Of a stretch of DNA of 10,204 nt, positions 1-5,897 are shown one piece after another (position 1 is the stretch's first letter; each line of letters opens with the position of its first letter). This stretch comes from Erysipelotrichaceae bacterium (GTDB lineage Bacteria; Bacillota_I; Bacilli_A; Erysipelotrichales; Erysipelotrichaceae), in the NCBI GenBank assembly GCA_017418585.1, contig JAFONG010000051.1, positions 1 through 10,204 of the forward strand, given 5' to 3'. The translations under genes were made by a program, and so were the position numbers. The notes under the pieces were generated by a model that was not told where the DNA came from, ran no database searches, and worked only from the letters and a program-made list of their open reading frames with translations.

Positions 1-477
1 ATGGAAAACAACACCTACGGATTCACTGCCTACTCTGTCGGCTACAACGTATCGATGCTGGATGTTGCACCGGATGTAGCGCTGACTTCTGCAGGCAACG
101 TCTGGGAGAAATACTACACCTACGCTTTCCAGTGCTGGAAGAACGGTGAAGAGATCATGACCGACTGGTCTGAGGGCTACAAGACGGATGCAGTCGAGAT
201 CACTCCATTAGGCAAGGCTGTCGCTGCCGGAACGCAAGAAGCTGTCGATGCCGCTGTCGCTGCAATCAAGGATGGAACGCTCCATGTCTTCGATGCTTCG
301 ACCTTCACGATCGACGGTCAGACTCCGACATCCATGGTTGCGGATGCCTTCTCGGATCCTGCTTTCACACCGGATACCGAAGCTCTGATCGACGGCTACT
401 TCCACGAGTCTGAATTCAGAAGCGCTCCTTACTTCTCATTCAGAATCGACGGTATCGTTGAACTGAGTTCCAACTAA
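1..477 (+). CDS. BMP-family nucleoside-binding lipoprotein, C-terminal part (5'-truncated by window)
   Basis: C-terminal 158 residues of a BMP/Med/TmpC-type substrate-binding protein, the extracytoplasmic receptor of a nucleoside ABC transporter. The family assignment rests on the VGYN stretch, the LTSAGNVWEKYY segment (family members carry a similar LTS...W..YY stretch just after a VG(Y/I)..D motif), the later W..GY....V.ITPLG segment and the closing SAPYFSFRIDGI. Family members usually have about 350-400 residues, so the signal peptide/lipobox and the first lobe lie upstream of the window. The ATG at base 1 is therefore probably an internal methionine, not the start. The frame stops with TAA at 475-477. 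The gene is followed by a strong hairpin and then by the ATPase and two permeases of the same transporter type, which supports the call. The exact ligand (purine or pyrimidine nucleoside) cannot be read from this fragment. Confidence 0.88.
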   Translation: MENNTYGFTAYSVGYNVSMLDVAPDVALTSAGNVWEKYYTYAFQCWKNGEEIMTDWSEGYKTDAVEITPLGKAVAAGTQEAVDAAVAAIKDGTLHVFDASTFTIDGQTPTSMVADAFSDPAFTPDTEALIDGYFHESEFRSAPYFSFRIDGIVELSSN

Positions 478-499
478 TTCAAGTTCTATATTATGTTTC

Positions 500-539
500 A
501 AGACATTACAGGCTTCCTGAAAGAAGCCTGTAATGTTTT
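500..539 (+). terminator. Intercistronic rho-independent terminator/attenuator between binding protein and ATPase genes
   Basis: A perfect 14-bp stem (503-516 with 523-536, arms ACATTACAGGCTTC and GAAGCCTGTAATGT) has a 6-nt loop CTGAAA. It can be extended by A500-T539, A501-T538 and a G-T pair. The 3' side runs into TTTT, then CTGTTTT. It sits 23 nt after the binding-protein stop and 20 nt before the ATPase start, with no obvious new promoter between hairpin and start. It most likely lets only part of the transcripts continue, keeping the binding protein in excess over the membrane complex. It could also protect the 3' end of the upstream mRNA. Confidence 0.85.
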
Positions 540-559
540 CTGTTTTCAGGAGGGTAATT

Positions 560-2083
560 ATGAGTGAAGCGGCTGTTTCCATGCGTCATATCAGTAAGGC
601 TTTCGGCAAGAAGGTCGTAGCCAACAGGGATGTCGATCTGGATATTTATCACGGGGAGATCCTTTCGCTTCTGGGCGAGAACGGAAGCGGAAAGACGACG
701 CTCATGAACATGCTTTCGGGTGTCTACTATCCGGATGAGGGAGAGATTTTTATCGACGGGAAACCGGTCAGTATCGCTTCTCCGAAGGATGCCTATGATC
801 TTGGCATCGGCATGATCCACCAGCACTTCAAGCTGATCGACGTGTTTTCCGCTCTGGAGAACATTCTGATCGGTCTGCCGAAGAAGTACAGCGAAAAGAA
901 CTGCCGTAAGGAAGTCGAAGACATCTGCGCCAGATACGGCTTTGAACTGGATCTGGACAAGAAGATCTACGACATGTCGGTATCGGAAAAGGAGACGCTG
1001 GAGATCGTCAAGACGCTTTACAGAGGCGCGGAAGTGCTGATCCTGGATGAACCGACGGCTGTTCTGACGCCGCAGGAAATCCGCAGACTTTTCGAGATCC
1101 TTAGAAACATGAGGGACGACGGCAAGGCGATTGTGATCATCACCCACAAGCTCAACGAGGTCATGGAGATCTCGGACCGCATTACCGTACTGCGCAAGGG
1201 TGAAAATGTCGGTACTGTCCTGAAAACAGAAACCAATGAACAGCAGCTGACCGAGATGATGGTCGGCGAGAAGGTGGAACTGAATATCGCCAGAGACTTT
1301 GTTAAAGACAAGGCAAAGCGTCTGGAAGTGAAGCACCTTTCGGTTAAGAACAAAGAAGACAAACTGGTCGTGGACGATATTTCTTTTGATCTGTACAGCG
1401 GAGAGATCCTGGGTATTGCGGGTATTTCCGGCTCCGGTCAGAAGGAACTGCTGGAAGCGATCATGGGTCTGCAGAAATGCGAGGAAGGTTCTTCCGTCAT
1501 CTATAATTCGACCGCTCACGGTATCCATGAACTGGTCGGTCTTAGTACCAAGGAGATCATCCAGTTCGGTCTGCATTTGGCTTTCGTTCCGGAAGACCGT
1601 CTGGGCATGGGTCTGGTCGGAAACATGGGCATGACGGACAACGTGATGCTGAAACGGTACAGAAAGGGCAGCGGTCCTTTCCTGCATAGGAAGCAGCCGG
1701 AAGCTACGGCTCAGAAGATCAAGGATGAACTGGGCGTCCTGACTCCGGATCTGGATTATCCGGTCAGAAGACTTTCCGGCGGCAATGTGCAGAAGATCCT
1801 GGTCGGCAGAGAGATCAACAACAAGCCGACTGTTCTGATGACGGCTTATGCGGTCAGAGGTCTGGATATCAATACATCTTATGCGATCTATAATCTTCTG
1901 AATGAACAGAAGAAGAAAGGTGTTGCGGTCATCTACGTCGGTGAGGACCTGGATGTCCTGCTTGCCCTGTCGGATCGGATCATGGTGCTGTGTTCCGGTA
2001 AGCTCAACGGAATGCTGGATGGCAGAAGCGCTTCGAAGGAAGAAGTCGGCTATCTGATGACGCATCTGAAGGAGGAAGCCTAA
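560..2083 (+). CDS. Nucleoside ABC transporter, double-domain ATP-binding protein (NupA/YufO type)
   Basis: A 507-residue cytoplasmic ATPase with two fused nucleotide-binding domains, the format of simple-sugar/nucleoside importers that pair with BMP binding proteins. Domain 1 (about 5-240) has Walker A GENGSGKT (39-46), Q-loop Q88, Walker B LILDEP with D163/E164, and H-loop H196. Domain 2 (about 255-503) has a Walker A-like loop GISGSGQKE (288-296) in which Gln replaces the Lys, signature LSGGN (405-409), and no Walker B Asp-Glu (VLMTAYAVRGLD). Domain 2 degeneracy is usual for this family. The domain 1 signature reads MSVSE (139-143) where relatives have LSVGQ or LSVGE, so its glycine is lost. 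The start was chosen at ATG 560 because AGGAGGG lies 5 nt upstream (548-554); an in-frame ATG at 533 lies inside the preceding hairpin. TAA overlaps the next ATG by one base (TAATG), so the permease is translationally coupled. Confidence 0.93.
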   Translation: MSEAAVSMRHISKAFGKKVVANRDVDLDIYHGEILSLLGENGSGKTTLMNMLSGVYYPDEGEIFIDGKPVSIASPKDAYDLGIGMIHQHFKLIDVFSALENILIGLPKKYSEKNCRKEVEDICARYGFELDLDKKIYDMSVSEKETLEIVKTLYRGAEVLILDEPTAVLTPQEIRRLFEILRNMRDDGKAIVIITHKLNEVMEISDRITVLRKGENVGTVLKTETNEQQLTEMMVGEKVELNIARDFVKDKAKRLEVKHLSVKNKEDKLVVDDISFDLYSGEILGIAGISGSGQKELLEAIMGLQKCEEGSSVIYNSTAHGIHELVGLSTKEIIQFGLHLAFVPEDRLGMGLVGNMGMTDNVMLKRYRKGSGPFLHRKQPEATAQKIKDELGVLTPDLDYPVRRLSGGNVQKILVGREINNKPTVLMTAYAVRGLDINTSYAIYNLLNEQKKKGVAVIYVGEDLDVLLALSDRIMVLCSGKLNGMLDGRSASKEEVGYLMTHLKEEA

Positions 2084-3183
2084 TGGAAAAGAAGAATCAC
2101 AGGGAACCTCTGTTCCATATCATCAAGAAAGATGAAGCTACCATTCCGGTAAAGATCCTTACCGTACTGCTGGCGGTACTGGCAGCTTTGCTGGTATCGG
2201 CTTTATTCATCAACTTCGTAACGAAACTGGATCCGATCAGCGTCTATCAGTCGATGTTCAAGGGTGCTTTCGGTACACCGAGAAGGACCTGGATCACGGT
2301 CAGGGATACCTGTCTGCTGCTGCTGATTTCCGTATCGTTGACTCCTGCATTCAGAATGCGTTTCTGGAACTGCGGTGCGGAAGGTCAGATCCTGGTCGGA
2401 GGTTTAAGCACGGCTGCTTTGATGATCTATTTCGGGGAGAAGATCCCTACGGCACTGCTGCTAATGATCATGCTCGCGGTATCGGCACTGTGCGGTGCGT
2501 TGTGGGCTTTTCTGCCGGCCGTATTCAAGGCAAAATACGATACGAACGAAACGCTGTTTACTCTGATGATGAACTATGTGGCGATACAGATCGTCGAGTT
2601 CTTCGTGGACTTCTGGGACAAGAAACAGTCGCACTCCGTCGGCATCATCAACATGAATTCGATGGGTGGATGGTTCCCGAAGATTTTCGGTCAGCAGTAC
2701 ATCCTGAATGTGCTGATCGTCGTGGTTATCACCGTTGCCGTATACATCTACATGCGTTATTCCAAGTACGGATATGAGGATGCGGTTGTCGGAGAATCCG
2801 TCGCTACCGCCAGGTATGCAGGCATCAACGTTCCGAAGGTCATCCGGAACAACGTCTTACTTTCCGGTGCGATTTCCGGCATTGCGGGATTTGTGGAAGT
2901 TGCCGGCATCTCCCATACCATTTCGAAAGAAACGGCCGGAGGAAGAGGCTTTACCGCCATCATCGTGTGCTGGCTGGCGAAATTCAATCCGCTGTCCATG
3001 ATCCTGATTTCAGCCTTCATCGTCTTCCTGGACAAGGGCGCATCCCAGATCTCCAGCGACTTCGGCTTGAACGAATACGCTTCAAATATCATTACCGGTA
3101 TTATCCTGTTCTTTATCTTAAGTTCGGACTTCTTCAACAATTACCGGATCACGGTTAAGAGAAACAGAAAGGAAGGTGACTAG
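2083..3183 (+). CDS. Nucleoside ABC transporter permease 1 (NupB/YufP type, BPD_transp_2 family)
   Basis: A 366-residue polytopic membrane protein. A hydrophilic N-terminus (1-22) is followed by a hydrophobic helix at about 23-46, then many further helices (for example 75-90, 103-116, 122-148, 205-224, 256-276, 303-316, 335-348). Family motifs visible: FWNCGAEGQILVG (94-106; relatives have FNIGxEGQ), VGESVATARYAGINVPK (236-252), SGAISGIAGFVEVAG (261-275) and GRGFTAIIVCWLAKFNPL (287-304). It forms half of the translocation path and is powered by the upstream ATPase. AAGGAGG at 2069-2075 lies 7 nt before the ATG, which overlaps the ATPase stop by one base. In family members the VG....A...GI(N) loop lies on the cytoplasmic side and contacts the ATPase; that role is taken from the family, not shown here. 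Confidence 0.92.
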   Translation: MEKKNHREPLFHIIKKDEATIPVKILTVLLAVLAALLVSALFINFVTKLDPISVYQSMFKGAFGTPRRTWITVRDTCLLLLISVSLTPAFRMRFWNCGAEGQILVGGLSTAALMIYFGEKIPTALLLMIMLAVSALCGALWAFLPAVFKAKYDTNETLFTLMMNYVAIQIVEFFVDFWDKKQSHSVGIINMNSMGGWFPKIFGQQYILNVLIVVVITVAVYIYMRYSKYGYEDAVVGESVATARYAGINVPKVIRNNVLLSGAISGIAGFVEVAGISHTISKETAGGRGFTAIIVCWLAKFNPLSMILISAFIVFLDKGASQISSDFGLNEYASNIITGIILFFILSSDFFNNYRITVKRNRKEGD

Positions 3184-3184
3184 G

Positions 3185-4216
3185 ATGAGTGTTGCTCAAA
3201 TCATTTCCTGGTTCGTGGCAGCGATCACGTTCGGTACGGTGATCATGTACGGATGTATCGGCGAGACGATCAACCAGAAGGCCGGAGGACTGAACCTCGG
3301 CGTTCCCGGCGTAATGCAGATCGGCGGCATTGCGTCTTTGGCCTGTGCCTTTATCTATGAAAGTTCTGTTGTGCAGCCTAGTGCCTTTGTCGGCATGATC
3401 CTTTGTCTGCTGAGTACGCTGATCGCTTCGGCTCTGGCCGGCTTGCTTTACGCTTTCCTGACGGTTACCCTGAAAGTCAATCAGAACGTTACCGGTCTGA
3501 CTTTGACGATATTCGGAACCGGTGTTGCCAACTTCTTCGGCGGAAACATGATGAAACTATCAGGCGGTGTCGGAACGATTTCGGTCGCAACGACATCCAG
3601 CGCTTTCAGAGCGAAGCTCCCGTTCCTTTTCGGAAAGTTCGGCGCTTTCGGTTCTATCCTTCTGTCTCACGGATGGATGGTTTATGTCGCACTGATCCTG
3701 GCCTTCCTGGTGCAGTATTTCCTGAACAGAACCAGAACGGGTCTGAATCTTAGAGCGGTCGGCGAGAATCCGGCTACGGCGGATGCGGCCGGCATCAACG
3801 TTACGAAATACAAGTATCTGGCTTCTCTGGTCGGATGCATGATCTGCGGTCTGGGAGGTCTGTTCTATGTCATGGACTACATTAAGGGAACCTGGGCCAA
3901 CGACTCGGCGATCGAAGCTCTGGGCTGGCTGGCGGTAGCGCTGGTCATCTTTACCAGCTGGAAACCGAAGAACGCGACCTGGGGTGCCTATCTGTTTGGT
4001 CTGTGCTACTGGGCCTACATTTACATTCCGACGGGATTCTCCCGCTTCCTGGCAGCCAGAATGAAGCTGCAGAGTGCCACATACATGCAGAACCTGTACA
4101 AGATGCTGCCGTATGTCGTTACGATCGTCGTACTGTGTGCGGTGTCCAAGAGAAAGAAGAAAGAGAATCTGGCGCCTTCTTCGCTTGGTTTGAGTTATTT
4201 TAGAGAAGAAAGATAA
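3185..4216 (+). CDS. Nucleoside ABC transporter permease 2 (NupC/YufQ type, BPD_transp_2 family)
   Basis: A 343-residue polytopic permease, paralogous to permease 1 and its expected heterodimer partner. Motifs: GETINQKAGGLNLGVPGVMQIG region (26-47; relatives have GE....R.GxLNLGxEGxM), NRTRTGLNLRAVGENPATAD region (181-200) followed by AAGINV (201-206), and a C-terminal basic tail (SKRKKKE, 321-327) after the last helix. The AGIN(V) element is shared with permease 1. The start was set at ATG 3185, one base after the permease 1 TAG (3181-3183), because AAGGTGA (3173-3179) lies 5 nt upstream and pairs well with the 16S 3' end. An upstream in-frame GTG at 3176 overlaps that ribosome site and is less likely. 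The gene ends 2 nt before the next ORF. Confidence 0.92.
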   Translation: MSVAQIISWFVAAITFGTVIMYGCIGETINQKAGGLNLGVPGVMQIGGIASLACAFIYESSVVQPSAFVGMILCLLSTLIASALAGLLYAFLTVTLKVNQNVTGLTLTIFGTGVANFFGGNMMKLSGGVGTISVATTSSAFRAKLPFLFGKFGAFGSILLSHGWMVYVALILAFLVQYFLNRTRTGLNLRAVGENPATADAAGINVTKYKYLASLVGCMICGLGGLFYVMDYIKGTWANDSAIEALGWLAVALVIFTSWKPKNATWGAYLFGLCYWAYIYIPTGFSRFLAARMKLQSATYMQNLYKMLPYVVTIVVLCAVSKRKKKENLAPSSLGLSYFREER

Positions 4217-4218
4217 GA

Positions 4219-4677
4219 ATGATGGATACAAGAAAAGCGGGAATCAAGATGTGTCTCATGATGGGCGGAACGATCAGTTTCGTCAATTCGCTGATTGGAA
4301 CACTGAGTTCCGGAAGGTTTACGCTTGGCGGATTTCTGTTGAGTTTTCTGGTCAGTTTCCTGGTCAGCTTCGGTCTGGGCCTTCTGGTTCCGATAAAAAG
4401 GATCAGCGATGCACTGATACGGAAGATGGGACTAAAACTAGGGACATTGAAAGCCAGACTGCTGGAAGCGCTGGTATCGGATCTGGTTTATTCTCCGCTC
4501 ATGACGTTCGTGATGGTCTATCTGGCCTACTCGCAGGCTGTGGCGCATGGCGCAAGGATCGCATTTGGACCGATGCTTCTCAAGTCGGAATGTATCAGTT
4601 TCGTTTCGGCATTCATCCTGAGTTTCGTGCTGTCTCCCATCTATTCGAGACTGGCGTTCAGGAACATAGAAAGATAG
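4219..4677 (+). CDS. Small four-helix membrane protein at the end of the nucleoside transporter operon, function unknown
   Basis: 152 residues, strongly hydrophobic, with about four predicted helices (roughly 11-28, 35-58, 84-106, 122-145). The two halves look loosely alike: helix 2 (GFLLSFLVSFLVSFGLGLLVP, about 38-58) and helix 4 (SFVSAFILSFVLSP, about 127-140) are both S/F/V-rich and end in a proline before basic residues, which suggests an internally duplicated two-helix unit. The general pattern recalls small DUF2798-like membrane proteins, but that is from memory and uncertain. It starts 2 nt after permease 2 with only a weak purine-rich site, and two ATGs (4219 and 4222) are both possible. 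It shares the operon terminator, so it is probably co-expressed with the nucleoside importer. No catalytic motif is visible. I do not assign a function. Confidence 0.75.
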   Translation: MMDTRKAGIKMCLMMGGTISFVNSLIGTLSSGRFTLGGFLLSFLVSFLVSFGLGLLVPIKRISDALIRKMGLKLGTLKARLLEALVSDLVYSPLMTFVMVYLAYSQAVAHGARIAFGPMLLKSECISFVSAFILSFVLSPIYSRLAFRNIER

Positions 4678-4679
4678 AT

Positions 4680-4705
4680 AAAACGGCTTGAAGAAGCCGT
4701 TTTTT
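4680..4705 (+). terminator. Rho-independent terminator of the nucleoside transporter operon
   Basis: A perfect 9-bp stem AAACGGCTT (4681-4689) / AAGCCGTTT (4694-4702) with loop GAAG, extendable by A4680-T4703. It leads into a run of six T (4700-4705) and then ATTT. It begins 3 nt after the last stop codon of the operon. Confidence 0.93.
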
Positions 4706-4740
4706 ATTTGCCTGGGAGTTACCCGATATATTCGAAATGA

Positions 4741-4778
4741 TTGTAAATAATTATTATATAGTGTAAAATTACACTATA
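4741..4778 (+). promoter_or_regulatory. Candidate promoter overlapped by a perfect 22-bp palindromic operator
   Basis: Inverted repeat with 10-bp perfect arms TATAGTGTAA (4757-4766) and TTACACTATA (4769-4778) separated by AA. A promoter reading fits through it: -35 TTGTAA (4741-4746), 17-nt spacer, -10 TAAAAT (4764-4769), with the start near 4776. A protein bound to the repeat would block that -10. The repeat ends where the ribosome site AAGGAGG (4778-4784) of the XRE-type regulator gene begins. The palindrome is directly visible. The -35/-10 choice is less certain, because the region is AT-rich and another -10 such as TATTAT (4752-4757) is possible. A stem-loop role in the mRNA leader cannot be excluded. 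Confidence 0.72.
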
Positions 4779-4787
4779 AGGAGGACT

Positions 4788-5255
4788 ATGGACAGGAAAG
4801 AGTTTATTCAAAGAATATCCAAAAACTGCAAGCTGATCCGTACGGAATACGGCTATTCGCAGGATCAGATGTCCCTGGCTATCGGTGTATCCAAGAAGTC
4901 TCTGGTAGAAACAGAAAAAGGAAGAAGACTGCTGGGCTGGAACGAAGCGGTAACGGTCGCAACCGTTTTTGCCGGAAGCAACATCCTGCAGAACGAATTC
5001 GGGGGAGAACTCTCGGATATGATCCGTGCCATTGCCTTTGATCATACCGATGTCGTCTATCCGCAAACCATGGGCGGCAAGATCTGGTGGAAAGTTATTG
5101 AAGAGATAGACGGCTACCGTCTTCAGCAGAACATTCTTTCGGGGCACTATCGCCTGCTTGATCCGCATGATGGAAGGATGATGTCTTCTTTTGATCTGGA
5201 AGAGATCCGTTCCTACATGAATACCCTGTCCCTGTTTGATTATGAAAACAAATAA
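4788..5255 (+). CDS. XRE-family transcriptional regulator
   Basis: 155 residues. The N-terminal part (about 7-63) matches an XRE/Cro-type helix-turn-helix: a leading helix ISKNCKLIRTEYGYSQ, then QMSLAIGVSKKSLVETEKGRR, which has the usual helix 2 - turn - recognition helix - E.G pattern. The C-terminal part (about 70-155) has no domain I recognise; it is mostly charged with a WW pair (100-101), and may be for ligand binding or dimerisation. It is likely a repressor of its own operon, because a perfect 22-bp palindrome overlaps its probable promoter. The ribosome site AAGGAGG (4778-4784) is only 3 nt from the ATG, closer than usual, yet no other start fits the HTH N-terminus. The stop overlaps the next gene by 14 nt. 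Confidence 0.87.
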   Translation: MDRKEFIQRISKNCKLIRTEYGYSQDQMSLAIGVSKKSLVETEKGRRLLGWNEAVTVATVFAGSNILQNEFGGELSDMIRAIAFDHTDVVYPQTMGGKIWWKVIEEIDGYRLQQNILSGHYRLLDPHDGRMMSSFDLEEIRSYMNTLSLFDYENK

Positions 5256-5754
5256 AACGATCCGTTTATACAATATAATTCTGCCCATCTGGCTGCTGGT
5301 ATGGTTTCCAAGCTGGCTGTGGCTGGGACTGATTCCTGCCAACTACCTGATCGATTATCTGGTGACTTATCTGTCCATGAAGAAACTGGGAATCGAAGAC
5401 TGCAGACAGAAGGCTTCGAAACATTCCTGGAAAGTCTGTCTGATCGGTTTCTTCTCCGATTTTCTCGGTGCGGCATTCCTGCTTGGGGTTCTGTATCTGA
5501 CGGACATCATACTGCCTAACGAGATAGGAGAATCCATTTCCTACGGACTGTCGTGGATGCCGAACCTGTATTCTATCGTTGTCATCCTGATCGCTATCGC
5601 AATATCCGGCGTATTGATCTATGTACTGAACAGATGGATGCTGAAAAAGGATCCGGAATTAAACATGGAACAGATCCGCAGGATCGCATTGAATCTGGCT
5701 GTCTTCACGGCTCCGTACCTGTTTCTGATTCCGTCATCGCTGATCTACAGGTAA
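5242..5754 (+). CDS. Membrane protein of unknown function, coupled to the XRE regulator
   Basis: 170 residues with four or five hydrophobic segments (about 10-31 and possibly 34-46, 65-88, 108-130, 148-168). The first is rich in Trp and Pro (PIWLLVWFPSWLWLGLIP). A basic/acidic cytoplasmic-looking stretch (47-63) and another (131-147, RWMLKKDPELNMEQIRR) separate the helices. No enzyme or transporter motif is recognised. The chosen start is ATG 5242, inside the last codons of the regulator (14-nt overlap); an in-frame TTG two codons earlier (5236) is an alternative. No clear Shine-Dalgarno precedes it, so translation probably depends on ribosomes finishing the regulator. The pairing suggests that the regulator controls, or is controlled by, this membrane protein. 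That is inference from context only. Confidence 0.8.
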   Translation: MKTNKTIRLYNIILPIWLLVWFPSWLWLGLIPANYLIDYLVTYLSMKKLGIEDCRQKASKHSWKVCLIGFFSDFLGAAFLLGVLYLTDIILPNEIGESISYGLSWMPNLYSIVVILIAIAISGVLIYVLNRWMLKKDPELNMEQIRRIALNLAVFTAPYLFLIPSSLIYR

Positions 5755-5757
5755 TTA

Positions 5758-5766
5758 TGTTATAAT
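5758..5766 (+). promoter_or_regulatory. Extended -10 promoter for the ECF S-component gene
   Basis: TGTTATAAT is a perfect extended -10 (TGnTATAAT) starting 3 nt after the upstream stop codon. No good -35 lies 16-18 nt upstream (that place is inside the membrane-protein gene), which is tolerated by extended -10 promoters. The expected start is near 5773, exactly where the first leader hairpin begins, giving a leader of about 120 nt. Read-through from the regulator operon is also possible, since no simple terminator separates them. Confidence 0.72.
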
Positions 5767-5772
5767 AAACAT

Positions 5773-5881
5773 GTTCCTTCATGAAGAAGGAACGACAGAC
5801 TGAAGTCTTAGAATATAGAATCTGTAATGATATCACGAAGGTATCGTTTTTCCTGAAGGGAAGAAGGATACCTTTATTTAT
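5773..5881 (+). promoter_or_regulatory. Structured mRNA leader with competing hairpins (candidate attenuator or riboswitch)
   Basis: Three elements are visible. (a) A 5' hairpin GTTCCTTC (5773-5780) / GAAGGAAC (5786-5793), 8 bp, loop ATGAA. (b) A middle part 5795-5825 that can be closed by ACAGA/TCTGT or fold as AGAC-TGAA-GTCT. (c) A switch: GGTATC (5840-5845) can pair upstream with GATATC (5829-5834), followed by TTTTT (5847-5851), or downstream as AAGGTATC (5838-5845) with GATACCTT (5867-5874) plus an inner TTCC/GGAA stem, ending 7 nt before the ribosome site GGAGG. The two pairings exclude each other, the layout of a transcriptional or translational switch. I could not match it to TPP, preQ1, THF, FMN or cobalamin riboswitch cores by eye. 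Which fold is the OFF state is unclear. Confidence 0.5.
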
Positions 5882-5897
5882 GGAGGAAAAGTTATGA
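5781..5897 (+). CDS. Possible 38-codon leader ORF overlapping the S-component start
   Basis: An open frame from ATG 5781 to TGA 5895-5897 encodes 38 residues beginning MKKERQTEVLEY and ending FMEEKL. Its stop overlaps the S-component start as ATGA, the arrangement typical of translational coupling. Against it: no Shine-Dalgarno precedes the ATG, the ATG lies in the loop of the first leader hairpin only about 8 nt from the expected transcript start, and a frame this long arises often by chance. No residue enrichment suggests a classical attenuation peptide. Confidence 0.2.
   Translation: MKKERQTEVLEYRICNDITKVSFFLKGRRIPLFMEEKL

Noticed and set aside
1..3. The ATG at the first base as the true start of a 158-residue protein.
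   Set aside because: BMP-family proteins are more than twice as long, and the sequence begins in the middle of the conserved fold, so this is a window truncation.
506..2065. A 519-codon open frame on the - strand, antisense to nearly the whole ABC ATPase gene.
   Set aside because: All ABC motifs, a Shine-Dalgarno and the overlap with the next gene are on the + strand. The antisense frame is a by-product of codon bias; its translation is Gln/His/Arg-rich with no domain.
3560..4231. A 223-codon - strand frame antisense to permease 2.
   Set aside because: Shadow of a real membrane-protein gene; its translation is charged and lacks any coherent domain.
4251..4691. A 146-codon + strand frame overlapping the small membrane protein in another frame.
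   Set aside because: It has no ribosome site, its stop lies inside the terminator stem, and its composition is not protein-like. The 4219-4677 frame has clear helices.
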